Of a stretch of 64,000 bases of DNA, positions 8,507-16,694 are shown piece after piece; the first letter of the stretch is position 1, and each line of letters begins with the position of its first letter. Both the position numbers and the translations under genes were made by a program. The notes under the pieces are model-generated. The model did not search any database. It had not been told where the DNA came from and worked only from the letters and a program-made list of their open reading frames with translations. Source of the stretch: Hymenobacter psoromatis (lineage in GTDB: Bacteria; Bacteroidota; Bacteroidia; Cytophagales; Hymenobacteraceae); contig CP014771.1 of the NCBI GenBank assembly GCA_001596155.1, positions 4,712,001 to 4,776,000 on the forward strand. The letters are read 5' to 3'.

Positions 8507-9139
8507 TCATAAACCATTTGCTCTGCTCTTGTTATACTGACTTTTAATCCCTTTCATTTCAGCCAGCATTGGCAGGCTAAAATAAACAACTTTACACCAA
8601 GCAGTAATAGGTTTTGAACCACTTATTACTGTGCTGCCCTGATAAGGATTTGAGCAAAATGTAACATTTATGCTTACCTTATTTCCTTGCCATGTGTAAA
8701 TAACAATATCAGTATCCAACCAGGTCTTAGTATTTACCACTTTTGGTTTACCATAAAGGGACTTGTAGAGCTGTATCAATTCTTTTCCCTCATAGGTTTC
8801 TACAGAGAAATCTACTCTCCTAAGCCTTTTATTAAAGAAGTAGTATATAGGAGGGTATATTTTCAAGTCTCCAATAGTTGAATGCTTGTTTTTGGCTCCA
8901 TAAGTCTTCAATTCCATTTTCTCTAAATACCAGTCAAGCTTTTCGTTAAAAGATTCATCGTATTTAGTCATCACAAACCCATCGAAGACTAAGCCTTTGC
9001 AATTATCAATAGTTGAGCCGAATATATAGCCTTTAAAACCATTCTTTGCGTCTAAGGCAGTTATTGAGCCTTGAGCTATTGAGTGATAAGAGACTACTAA
9101 GCCAAGCAGAAGGAACAGGAGGGTATTTAGATGCTTCAT
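8507..9139 (-). CDS. Exported protein of unknown function (element cargo)
   Basis: 210 residues with a signal peptide (MKHLNTLLFLLLGLVVSYHSIAQ), then a mature part beginning with ALDAKNGFKGYIFGS and containing repeated short beta-strands with Lys/Tyr-rich loops (LKIYPPIYYFFNKRLRR, IVIYTWQGNKVSINVTF). This type of small secreted protein, with a FG(S/T) turn and a DxxIYTW strand, is common in Bacteroidota as hypothetical proteins; I know no function. The start is fixed by the signal peptide. It reads toward the other exported cargo gene and away from the right attachment site. Confidence 0.62.
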   Translation of the reverse strand: MKHLNTLLFLLLGLVVSYHSIAQGSITALDAKNGFKGYIFGSTIDNCKGLVFDGFVMTKYDESFNEKLDWYLEKMELKTYGAKNKHSTIGDLKIYPPIYYFFNKRLRRVDFSVETYEGKELIQLYKSLYGKPKVVNTKTWLDTDIVIYTWQGNKVSINVTFCSNPYQGSTVISGSKPITAWCKVVYFSLPMLAEMKGIKSQYNKSRANGL

Positions 9140-9399
9140 AACTAGGTAGATTTCCGCTAAATGTAAGTGACTTACTGTAAAGTGCAGGCACTCTTAGCCC
9201 TCAAAAATTGCTCATTATCGGGTAAGTCCAATTTTGGCAATCTATAACATAAGATGTATTAGCCTGATGTAAAGGCTTTTGTCAGTCATTTAAGGAGCAT
9301 CTTACCGGCATTTGTTGTATCTTCCGGTAATCTAGTGAATGAGACTCTTAAAAAGTGCATTTAGAGCTAATAGAGACACATTTAAGGCATTGATGACCA

Positions 9400-9426
9400 C
9401 ATGCCCATCATGTCAAATGCCATAGT
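9400..9426. repeat. Right attachment-site copy (27-bp direct repeat)
   Basis: Exact copy of 2857-2883. It keeps only the first eight codons of ybaB in reverse orientation; beyond it (9427 on) GC content rises and the presumed native upstream region of ybaB begins. Confidence 0.9.
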
Positions 9427-9622
9427 CTTATTCGCTTTATTTCCAGTGAGCTGGAAAGTTTTGGTAAAAAATATCGGGTCAGTTTTTCCTGCCTGATACC
9501 AAAAAACCGGTCTTCAAACAACTGCCAAAACCGGCCCGTAGGTGCTAAACCAGTGGTGGCAGCAAAAAGTGACCTGCCGCTGCAAAACTACTGCCGCCAG
9601 TGTGCGGGCAACTCAGTACTTG

Positions 9623-9680
9623 TTCAGCAGCAAGGTAGTAGCGCGAACTGGAAAGTTCGCGCTACTACCTTGCTGCTGAA
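9623..9680. repeat. Perfect 58-bp hairpin (family E core)
   Basis: Two perfect 27-base arms (from TTCAGCAGCAAGG to TAGCGCGAACT) around a GGAA loop. The TAGCGCGAA part is shared with the larger element at 55400-55526. Confidence 0.8.
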
Positions 9681-9970
9681 TAAATTATCTAGCGAGCGGG
9701 GGGGTAGGCCACTGGTTTGCAAGGCGTTAACCACAGTTTCGGCCAGGCCGGCGGGCCAGCACCTCGGCCAGCAGGGCGGCGCTGGTAGCTGGCCCAGCCG
9801 GCCGGGGCCTGAAAAAAAGCCGGCCCGCAGACGGCCGAATGATAGAAAAACAGCGTGGTCTAAAAGTAATTATTTCTGATGGCGTATGATTCCTGGGCCA
9901 GCCCTACCCCCCCTCACAGCGAGCGCAGCCTGTGAGCGGCGCGCCGGCCAGCAAATGCATAAAGCCCGAA

Positions 9971-10017
9971 AAAGCCCAGCCTGGCGCGCCGCGAGAGTCG
10001 GCTAGCCAAGCTGGGCT
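9971..10017 (-). terminator. Terminator downstream of pgi
   Basis: Stem AAGCCCAGC(C)TGGC / GCCA(A)GCTGGGCTT; on the minus strand it is followed by a short T-run (GGGCTTTTTCGGG). It lies 54 bases after the pgi stop. Confidence 0.65.
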
Positions 10018-10070
10018 TCAGGAATATAAAATGCACTAGGCCTGCGCTTTAATTACGCAAGTTCGCGGTA

Positions 10071-11792
10071 CTACTCCAGGTGGCTGAGGGCCGTATTGAG
10101 GGCCGTGAGCACGGTTTGCAGGCTTTTTTCGGGGTCGGGGCCGAGGTTAATATGCAGGGCGCGGCGGCCTTTGTCGCGCAGAGCTTCGAGGTCGCCCTGG
10201 GCCTGGGCATTTTCAAAGGTGCCGAAGGTGTAAGTGCGGCCGGGCAGCGGCAGGTCCTGCGGGTGGTCGGCGGTGAACTGCACGAACAGGCCGGTGTTGG
10301 GGCCGCCCTTCTGGTACTGGCCGGTCGAGTGCAAAAAGCGCGGTCCGTAGCCCGAAGTGGTGGCGATGCGCAGCTTGTCCTGCACCTGCTTGCGGAAGGC
10401 GGCCAGCTGCTCGTTGAGGTGGTCGGTTTCGTGCAGGTAGGCTTGCAAGGTCATAAAATTGCCGGGCCGGGTCTGCTGGAAAAACGCCAGCAGCACGCCG
10501 GCCGCATCCTGCCCGCCTACCTCGCTGTAATACGCCACGCCGTCCTGAGTGGCGGTCGGCTGGCCGGCGTCGGGCAGCTTGCCCTTCTCGGTTACTTCCT
10601 TCATCAGCTTGTCGGTGGCCGTTTTGGCGGCCTGCACGTTGGGCTGGTCAAAAGGGTTGATGCCGAGCACGATGCCCACCACGGACACCGCGATTTCCCA
10701 GCGGTAAAACTCGCGGCCCAGGTCCATCGCCTCTTTCAGGCGAATGATGATGACCGGGTGGCCCGCCTTTTCCAGGGCCGTCAGCTTGTCCAGGTTGCCC
10801 TGGTCCGTAAATTCCTCGTAGCCCACGTACACGAACACGCGGTCTTGGCCATACTCGTCGGGGCGGCCCAGCGGCTCGCCGGCCACCGGCAAAATGCCCT
10901 TGCCTTCCTTGCCCGTGCTTTCGGCCATCAATTGCTCCAGCCACAGGCCCAGGCTGCTCAGCGAGTCGGGGGTGATGAGCGTGAGCTTGTCGCGGCCCTG
11001 CTGGGCCAGCACGCCCAGCGCCGCGCCCAGCGCCAGGCCGGGGTTGCCGGCCACCGGGCCCTGCGCGCCGCAGTTGTGCATCATCTCCACGGCACCGTGC
11101 AGCAGGCTGCCAATGTTGATGCCGCTGAGCGCCGCCGGCACCAGACCGAAGTACGTGAGGGCCGAAAAACGCCCGCCAATCTCCGGAAAATTCAGGAAAA
11201 TCTTGCGGAAGCCTTCCCTAGTGGCCTGCTCCACGAACTTGGAGCCGGGGTCAGTGATGGCCACGAAGTTTTCGCCGGCCTTGTCGCCCTTGATAGCCTG
11301 GAGCTTGTCATAGAAATAGTCGCCGAAAGCCAGCGGCTCAGCCGTGGTGCCCGACTTGCTGGCCACCACAAACAGCGTGTGGCGCAGGGGTAGCGACTGC
11401 TCCAGCTCGGCCACGGTGCCGGGGTCGGTGGTGTCCAGAATGGAAAGCGTCAAATCGCCCTGGCCCCGGTGAAACGAGCGGTCGAACACAATCGGGGCCA
11501 TCGAGCTACCCCCCATGCCCATTACCACTACGTGCTGAAAGCCAGCTTCTTTCACCTCGTGCACGAAGTGCTTGATGTCGGCCACGGCGTTAGTCATCAC
11601 CTCCGGCGTGTTAAGCCAGCCCATAAAGCTGCGGATGCTCTGCTGCGCCTCGGCGTTCTGGGTCCAGAGGGTGGCATCTTTCTGCCAGAAGCGGGAGGTA
11701 AAATCCTGGTCGTTGAGGGCCTTGATTTTGGCGTCGATTTCGGGCTGGTACTGCCCCAGGTGGTAGGTGGCAGCGAATGAGTTATCGGGCAT
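10071..11792 (-). CDS. pgi: Glucose-6-phosphate isomerase
   Basis: Interconverts glucose 6-phosphate and fructose 6-phosphate in the cytoplasm (glycolysis/gluconeogenesis). The 573-residue protein has the two SIS sugar-isomerase domains: the first with VVVMGMGGSSMAP and VASKSGTTAEPLAFG (the SGTT phosphate-binding loop), then NFPEIGGRFSALTYFG, and the second with MAESTGKEGKGILP carrying the conserved catalytic-region Glu. The sequence type is that of the isomerase half of transaldolase/isomerase fusions, but no transaldolase is attached; PDNSFAATYHLGQYQ is a normal free N-terminus. The ATG at 11792 is followed upstream by repeat B1 rather than another gene. A terminator is at 9971-10017. Confidence 0.92.
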   Translation of the reverse strand: MPDNSFAATYHLGQYQPEIDAKIKALNDQDFTSRFWQKDATLWTQNAEAQQSIRSFMGWLNTPEVMTNAVADIKHFVHEVKEAGFQHVVVMGMGGSSMAPIVFDRSFHRGQGDLTLSILDTTDPGTVAELEQSLPLRHTLFVVASKSGTTAEPLAFGDYFYDKLQAIKGDKAGENFVAITDPGSKFVEQATREGFRKIFLNFPEIGGRFSALTYFGLVPAALSGINIGSLLHGAVEMMHNCGAQGPVAGNPGLALGAALGVLAQQGRDKLTLITPDSLSSLGLWLEQLMAESTGKEGKGILPVAGEPLGRPDEYGQDRVFVYVGYEEFTDQGNLDKLTALEKAGHPVIIIRLKEAMDLGREFYRWEIAVSVVGIVLGINPFDQPNVQAAKTATDKLMKEVTEKGKLPDAGQPTATQDGVAYYSEVGGQDAAGVLLAFFQQTRPGNFMTLQAYLHETDHLNEQLAAFRKQVQDKLRIATTSGYGPRFLHSTGQYQKGGPNTGLFVQFTADHPQDLPLPGRTYTFGTFENAQAQGDLEALRDKGRRALHINLGPDPEKSLQTVLTALNTALSHLE

Positions 11793-11813
11793 GGGGTTGG
11801 GGGTTGGGAGGAA

Positions 11814-11915
11814 AGAACGTCATGCTGAGCTTGTCGAAGCAGCTCGCTCACATTGTTGAACGGTTGAGGTTACTTTACCATGCGAGATGCTTCGACAAGC
11901 TCAGCATGACGTTCT
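11814..11915. repeat. Family B palindromic element, copy 1
   Basis: Arms of about 28 bases (AGAACGTCATGCTGAGCTTG onward) around a 46-base centre. It lies between the pgi start and the stop of the surface protein gene. A second copy with the same arms but a different centre is at 25652-25762. The GTCATGCTGAGCTTGTCGAA sequence is a widespread intergenic repeat in this phylum. Confidence 0.85.
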
Positions 11916-11935
11916 GGATAAACATTCTTACCTAA

Positions 11936-13978
11936 TTATTTCAAAATCGTAACGGTGCCGGTCTGGCTGAAATTCTGGCCCACCTCGTCGCGCAGGGTGA
12001 GGTGCCAGACGTAGGCCCCGTTCACCGGCGCGTGGCCCCGGATGGTGCCATCCCAGGTTTGGGTGCGGTCGGTGGCGCGGAAGGCTTCCTGGCCGTTCTT
12101 GTCAATTACTACGAAAGAAAAATTATTTAGGTAACGGCCCTTCAGCGCCAGCACGTCGTTGAGGCCGTCGCCGTTGGGCGTAAACGCATCGGGCACCACC
12201 AGGCGCGGCTGCCGCACGAGGGTGGCCACGTTGGAATAGCTCACAGTGCCGGCCGGTAAACCTGCCCCGCTGGCCTCAATGCGGTAGCGCAGCACCTGGC
12301 GGTCGGTAGGGGGGGTAGGGTCGAAGTAGCTCAGGCCGGTAGTAGCGGCCGAAGTGGCCAGCACCGTGCCATCGGGGGCCAGCGTGAGCACCCGGTAGCT
12401 AGCGCCCGCCGCCGGGCTGCCCGGCCCCCGAAACGCCGACCAGTTCAGCTGCGCCGTGAGGCCGTCGGGGTCAGCAGCGGCCACGGCCAGCAGGCTGGGG
12501 CAGGTGGGGGGGGTAGGGGCCGAAGCGTTGCCGCACACGTCTTGCAGGCGCAGGGTGTAGCAGGGCGGCGCGGCCAGCAGCGGGGCCAGCGCGGCGGGGT
12601 CGCGCAGGGTATCGGTGGCGGTGGGCAGGGCCGCGAAGTCGAGCGCGCCCGGCCCGCCCTGGCGGCTATACAGCAGCTGCCCGCCCGTCGGCAGCGCCGC
12701 GCCGCCCGCCGGCGTGGCCGTGAGTGTGAGGCGGCCCGCCAGGTCAAAACTGGCATTGAGCAGCGGCGTGGCGGGGGGCAGGGTCGAAACTGCCTGCACC
12801 ACCACGTCGTTGGAAATGCTTTGAGCGCTGCCCGCTACGCTGGCTTGCAACTCGTAGGTGTAGCTAGTGCCGCAGGTCACCGCCGCGTCAGCGTAGGCCG
12901 TAGCCGAGGGGGGTAGGGTGGTTAGCGCGGTGCCGTTGCGCAACAGTGTGTAGCCCACCACCGGCCCGGCCGTTTGCCAGCTCAGGCTATTGACGTTGTT
13001 GGCCGAAGTGCCCGCCAGCTGAATCGTCGGCACCGGCGCCGAAAAGGTCGAGTCAGTGCCGCACACGTCGCGCCGGCCGATACGGTAGAGCCCTGCCTGC
13101 GCGTTAGTGAGCGTAATAGGAGTACTCCCTGCCCCGGCAAAGGCGAGTACCCGCCGAAAGTTCCCAGGGCTGCTGGCAGCGGCGCGCTGCAAATCGTAGC
13201 GATAACCAGCGGGTAAGCCTGCTGCGTCAACACCCAGCGTGATAATAGGCAGCAAGGTTTGCACTGTGAGACGGCTGAGCACCGGCGTTTGCGGCGTGGC
13301 TAAGACCGGTACCGTTTGGATAGACTGATTAGCGCACAAAAAACCCGTGCCTAAGTAACGCCCAATGATAGTAACAGTGCTGCCCGCAGGAGCGGGTAGG
13401 GTAATAGGGCCGCTCGTGGTGAGTGGACCCACGGTAGGTCCGTTATTTACCTGTGCGAAATACTGGTCGTAGCCGCTGTTTGCCAGCGTTACCAAGACGG
13501 TGCCATTTGAGCAGGGCATTAGTTGGAAAGTCGGTACGATGCCACCGCCAATCTGGAAGGTGCGCACATATACCGTGCCCGTGCCCCCCGCCATGCTCGA
13601 ATTAGTCAGCTCCGATACTGTAAATGTGCCAGTAGTGGTAAACGTATAGGTATTACCCGGCAGTTGGCCAGGCACGAAGTCGCAGTTAACAGGCGTGGTA
13701 CCGGTACCCGGCAGTACGTTGTAGTATAGCAGCTTGGGGTCAATAGTGCCCCTGCAGGCCGCCGGCTGAAACCGGACGACCCGCCCAATACAGGTGTTTT
13801 GCACCTCCTGTCCCAGCAGCACATCAATCAGCACGAAGGGTGGGTCGCAGGTAGCGGATGGGGTGCTTACTACGCATTGCGCCGAGGCCAACCGAGGTAG
13901 GCCCAAACTCAGACCCAGCAGTAGCACTGGTAGCCAACGACGCAACGCCAACAAAATAAACAGTTTCATGCCCAGCAT
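11936..13978 (-). CDS. Secreted surface protein with CHU_C (type IX, type B) sorting domain
   Basis: 680 residues. A signal peptide (after a Leu-rich segment, cleavage near LASAQ) is followed by a long Thr/Pro/Ala-rich body of predicted Ig-like or fibronectin-like beta modules (for example near 320-400, SWQTAGPVVGYTLLRNG, and 500-580, LNWSAFRG). The last about 90 residues are a gliding-motility-associated C-terminal domain: FTPNGDGLNDVLALKG, FVVIDKNGQEAFR, TWDGTIRG, NGAYVWHLTL. In other Bacteroidota this domain targets proteins through the type IX secretion system to the cell surface. It begins 9 bases after the stop of the ammonia-lyase-like gene, so they are probably co-transcribed behind hisS. 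The ligand is unknown; an adhesin or matrix role is a guess. Confidence 0.85.
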   Translation of the reverse strand: MLGMKLFILLALRRWLPVLLLGLSLGLPRLASAQCVVSTPSATCDPPFVLIDVLLGQEVQNTCIGRVVRFQPAACRGTIDPKLLYYNVLPGTGTTPVNCDFVPGQLPGNTYTFTTTGTFTVSELTNSSMAGGTGTVYVRTFQIGGGIVPTFQLMPCSNGTVLVTLANSGYDQYFAQVNNGPTVGPLTTSGPITLPAPAGSTVTIIGRYLGTGFLCANQSIQTVPVLATPQTPVLSRLTVQTLLPIITLGVDAAGLPAGYRYDLQRAAASSPGNFRRVLAFAGAGSTPITLTNAQAGLYRIGRRDVCGTDSTFSAPVPTIQLAGTSANNVNSLSWQTAGPVVGYTLLRNGTALTTLPPSATAYADAAVTCGTSYTYELQASVAGSAQSISNDVVVQAVSTLPPATPLLNASFDLAGRLTLTATPAGGAALPTGGQLLYSRQGGPGALDFAALPTATDTLRDPAALAPLLAAPPCYTLRLQDVCGNASAPTPPTCPSLLAVAAADPDGLTAQLNWSAFRGPGSPAAGASYRVLTLAPDGTVLATSAATTGLSYFDPTPPTDRQVLRYRIEASGAGLPAGTVSYSNVATLVRQPRLVVPDAFTPNGDGLNDVLALKGRYLNNFSFVVIDKNGQEAFRATDRTQTWDGTIRGHAPVNGAYVWHLTLRDEVGQNFSQTGTVTILK

Positions 13979-13987
13979 AATTGCTTT

Positions 13988-15097
13988 TTATATCCAATTG
14001 TATTCCCGCACGAAGCGGGCGGCGCGGTGCAGGTCGGGAGCCAGCAGCCGGTCGGGAGCCGCGAAGTTAACTGCCTCGCCAAACGCCGCCACCATTGCTG
14101 CCAGCGTCGGGCTGCCGGGCGCGGGCCGCTCCGGCATTTGCGCCGCCGCCAGCAGCTCCAGGCCCAGCAGCTGCTCGGTGTTTTCGACCACGCGGCGCAC
14201 TTCGGGCGGGGCGGGGGCGAGGCCGCTCAGCCGCTGGCCAGCAGCGGCCAGGCTGGCCGCCACGCCCGGCAGGGCCAGCAGCCCGGCCGGAGCCCCGGTG
14301 GCCAGCAGGCTGCCCGTGCGTTGGGCCGAAGCCTGGCCCATTTCCGCTACCGTGCGGGCCAGCTGACCGAGGGCCAGGGGTAGCGACGCGGCCCCCCCCG
14401 CGTTGCAGACCGCCTCCACCACCTGCGCCACTTGCGTCAGCTCGTGGCTGGTGTCGGGCGCGGGCGCGCCCGCGCTGAGCGCGGCAATGACCAAGCTGGC
14501 GCGCAGCAGGTGGGTAGCGCGCTCCAGGGCTTCGGTGGCGTAGGCCAGCGCAAACTCAGCGCCACTGAGCAAGGGTGGGCCGGCCTGCGCCGGCAGCGCC
14601 AAAGGGGCCCAGCCAAACAGCTCCAGCACGTCGGCCGCGGCCAGGCGGTAGCCCTGGTAATTGACGTCGCCCAGCCCCAGCAGCGGCAGAGCTAGGTGCG
14701 CCAGGGGCGTTTCGGCGGTGCCCTGCTCGTACACCACCGGCCACACCTCGCGGTTGTAGAAGTCGAGCAGGCGCTTGGCGACGGCGGCGGGCGCGCCGGC
14801 CGGCACCTGGCTCAGCTGGTGGGCTTTCAGCAGCAGCAGGCGGCGCACCAGCTCGGGGGACACTTCGGGGCCGGTGCCGCAGGCGAGGGCCAGCAGCCAG
14901 GAGGCCGGCCGCGCGCCGGCGGCCGGCGCGGGTTCGGGGGGGTAGGGAGCGCGTAGCCGGGCCTCCGTCTCAGCAGGCAGGCGCTGGGGCTCCTGGCTGC
15001 GGAGGGCGGCGGCCAGCGCGGCCAGCGTGAGGGGCTGCGCGAAGGAAAAGTAGTCGTTCAAAAGCAAGTGCGTTGTTAGTTGCTGGTCGTCAGCCAA
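13988..15097 (-). CDS. Histidine/aromatic ammonia-lyase-like protein lacking the MIO motif
   Basis: 369 residues, shorter than the about 500 of true ammonia-lyases. The fold signature is clear: LNDYFSFAQPLTLAALAAAL (the GELTLEDL region), VRRLLLLKAHQLSQ (matching VRALMLLRANVLAKG), VAKRLLDFYNREVWPVV, AHLALPLLGLGDVNYQGYR, QAGPPLLSGAEFAL (the KEGLALLNGT region), VRRVVENTEQLLGLELLAAAQ and DRLLAPDLHRAARFV. Where true enzymes have GSVGASGDLAPLAH, with Ala-Ser-Gly forming the MIO electrophile, this protein has GTAETPLAH (about 126-134). The N-terminal YGVNTGFG catalytic loop is also missing, and the central QDxYSLRC region is not seen. It therefore should not deaminate histidine by the known route. 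The start is a TTG at 15095-15097, 45 bases after the hisS stop. Homology is recognised by eye, so structure-based confirmation is needed before naming a role. Confidence 0.72.
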   Translation of the reverse strand: MADDQQLTTHLLLNDYFSFAQPLTLAALAAALRSQEPQRLPAETEARLRAPYPPEPAPAAGARPASWLLALACGTGPEVSPELVRRLLLLKAHQLSQVPAGAPAAVAKRLLDFYNREVWPVVYEQGTAETPLAHLALPLLGLGDVNYQGYRLAAADVLELFGWAPLALPAQAGPPLLSGAEFALAYATEALERATHLLRASLVIAALSAGAPAPDTSHELTQVAQVVEAVCNAGGAASLPLALGQLARTVAEMGQASAQRTGSLLATGAPAGLLALPGVAASLAAAGQRLSGLAPAPPEVRRVVENTEQLLGLELLAAAQMPERPAPGSPTLAAMVAAFGEAVNFAAPDRLLAPDLHRAARFVREYNWI

Positions 15098-15142
15098 TGG
15101 CTTATGCAGGAAATTCCTTTGAATGACTTGGCTCTACCCTGC

Positions 15143-16594
15143 TCACACCGTGAGCGCCGCCACTACCTCGCTCAGCGCCAGCGTCTTTTCCTCGCCGGTT
15201 TTCAGAATCTTAATCTTCGCCGTGCCCGCCGCTAGCTCTTCGGGCCCTAGCACCAGCACCAGCGGAATGCCCTTTGCATCGGCATACTTGAACTGCTTGG
15301 GCAGCTTGCCGGCGTCGGGATACAGCTCGGCCGGGATGCCGGCGGCGCGCAGCTCGGCCAGCAGGGGTAGGGCGGCCCGGCCGCTGGCCTGGTCGAAGTG
15401 CGTGAGCAGCACCCGCGTGGGTGTTTCGCCGGTTTCGGTGAACAGGTCGAGGCTTTCGAGGCAGTCGTAGATTCTATCGACGCCAAACGAAAACCCTACC
15501 CCCGACACGCCGGGCAGCCCAAACGCGCCGGTCAGGTTGTCGTAGCGCCCGCCGCCGCTCACGCTGCCCATCACCACGTTGTTGATTTTCACCTCGAAAA
15601 TGCAGCCCGTGTAATAGCTCAGGCCGCGGGCCAGGGTAGGGTCGAATTCCAGCTTATCAAACTGCCGGAAGCCCGAAGCTTGCAGCAGGTCGCGCACTTC
15701 GGCCAGCTCCTGCAGGCCGCGGTAGTAGGTGAGGTCGAGGTTGTCGTCGTCGGTTTCGGGGGTGGGGCGGGGGCCGTCGGGCTCCACGCCGGCCGTGACG
15801 AAACCAGCCAGCAGGCGCTCCAGCTTCCCGGCATAATCGCCTTCTACGCTGAGCAACGCAACCAGCGTGTCAATGGTCGGCTCGGTAAAGCCTTTTTCCA
15901 GCAGCTCTTTGCGCACGCCATCCTGCCCAATTTTGTCAAGCTTATCAATGGCCACGAACAGGTCCGTTTCCCGGCCCTCGCCGCCCAGCGCCTGGTAAAT
16001 GTTGCGCAGCACGCCCCGGTGGTTGATTTTGATGGTAAAATCTTCCATCCCCAGGCCATTAAAAACCTGGGCCATCATCAGCACAATCTCCGCCTCGCAA
16101 AGCAGCGAAGTGGTGCCCACCACGTCGGCGTCGCACTGCCAGAACTCGCGGTAGCGGCCGCGCTGGGGGCGGTCGGCGCGCCACACGGGCTGCATCTGGT
16201 AGCGGCGGAAGGGGAAGGTGAGCGTGCCCCGGTTCATGGCCACGTAGCGGGCAAAGGGCACGGTGAGGTCGTAGCGCAGGCCCTTTTCGGCAATCTTGGG
16301 CAGCACGGCTTTATGGCCGGCTTCGAGGTCTTCGGCCGTGAGCAGGGGGGTAGTCTCGCCGCGGCGCTCCTTCACCAGGAAGTTGCCCGAGTTCAGCACT
16401 TTAAACAAGAGCTGGTCGCCCTCGTCGCCGTACTTGCCGGTGAGCACCGACAGGTTTTCCAGGGTCGGGGTTTCGAGTGGCGCGTAGCCAAACAGCTCGA
16501 ACGTGCGCCGGATGACGCTGAAAATATACTGGCGGCGGGTCACCTGGGCCGGCCCAAAATCGCGGGTGCCTTGCGGAATGCTGGGTTTTTCCAT
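15143..16594 (-). CDS. hisS: Histidyl-tRNA synthetase
   Basis: Class II synthetase that charges tRNA-His with histidine in the cytoplasm. From the ATG at 16594 the protein is 483 residues: IPQGTRDFGPAQ at the start, motif 1 region, LRYDLTVPFARYVA, motif 2 (PVWRADRPQRGRYREFWQCD), the HisA motif LARGLSYYTGCIFEV, motif 3 (GVSGVGFSFGVDRI), then the anticodon-binding alpha/beta domain (TRVLLTHFD to the end). A longer frame reaches 16675 but the added 27 residues are not conserved and the promoter TACCTTTG lies at 16602-16609, so the internal ATG is chosen. The next two genes downstream on the same strand are close (45 and 9 bases). Confidence 0.95.
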   Translation of the reverse strand: MEKPSIPQGTRDFGPAQVTRRQYIFSVIRRTFELFGYAPLETPTLENLSVLTGKYGDEGDQLLFKVLNSGNFLVKERRGETTPLLTAEDLEAGHKAVLPKIAEKGLRYDLTVPFARYVAMNRGTLTFPFRRYQMQPVWRADRPQRGRYREFWQCDADVVGTTSLLCEAEIVLMMAQVFNGLGMEDFTIKINHRGVLRNIYQALGGEGRETDLFVAIDKLDKIGQDGVRKELLEKGFTEPTIDTLVALLSVEGDYAGKLERLLAGFVTAGVEPDGPRPTPETDDDNLDLTYYRGLQELAEVRDLLQASGFRQFDKLEFDPTLARGLSYYTGCIFEVKINNVVMGSVSGGGRYDNLTGAFGLPGVSGVGFSFGVDRIYDCLESLDLFTETGETPTRVLLTHFDQASGRAALPLLAELRAAGIPAELYPDAGKLPKQFKYADAKGIPLVLVLGPEELAAGTAKIKILKTGEEKTLALSEVVAALTV

Positions 16595-16601
16595 TACGGG
16601 G

Positions 16602-16609
16602 CAAAGGTA
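16602..16609 (-). promoter_or_regulatory. -7 promoter element of hisS
   Basis: TACCTTTG on the minus strand, matching TAnnTTTG, 7 bases upstream of the hisS ATG, which implies a very short or absent leader. No convincing -33 TTG at the normal distance. Confidence 0.45.
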
Positions 16610-16694
16610 GTTTTTAGAATGACTACTGAGTAGTGACTGATGACTGCGAAGGCCAACTCTACGTATGCGGCTCACTGCTCACTTGCGCTTCCCG

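Larger units (their letters stand above)
2857..9426. mobile_element. AT-rich integrative element inserted at the 5' end of ybaB
   Basis: About 6.5 kb of clearly AT-rich DNA in a GC-rich chromosome, bounded by an exact 27-bp direct repeat (2857-2883 and 9400-9426) with a tyrosine recombinase reading inward right next to the left repeat. Cargo: integrase, a split SF2 helicase, a membrane/TPR protein with a frameshifted tail, and two exported proteins of unknown function. No GGGTAGGG octamer, which is common in the rest of the window, occurs inside. No capsid, relaxase, mobilisation or portal genes are seen, so transfer would need help from another element or phage. The call of a small integrative genomic island rests on repeat + integrase + composition; its mode of transfer is not shown. 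Confidence 0.87.
9427..10070. other. Gene-free stretch, former upstream region of ybaB
   Basis: 644 bases without a credible gene. It should hold the original promoter of ybaB close to 9427. It also holds a perfect hairpin (9623-9680), a GC-rich stretch around 9740-9830, one CCCTACCC octamer (9902) and the likely pgi terminator (9971-10017). An open frame at 9553-9879 has no start context, no family resemblance and runs through the hairpin. Confidence 0.6.

Noticed and set aside
9553..9879. Open frame of 108 codons after the right att site
   Set aside because: Runs through a perfect hairpin, Arg/Ala/Gly composition, no recognisable domain.
10080..11393. Long open frame antisense to pgi (437 codons)
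   Set aside because: It is a high-GC shadow of pgi; composition His/Arg/Gly-rich, no domain, and pgi explains the DNA.
15398..16633. Long open frame antisense to hisS (411 codons)
   Set aside because: Shadow of the synthetase gene; no start context or family resemblance.
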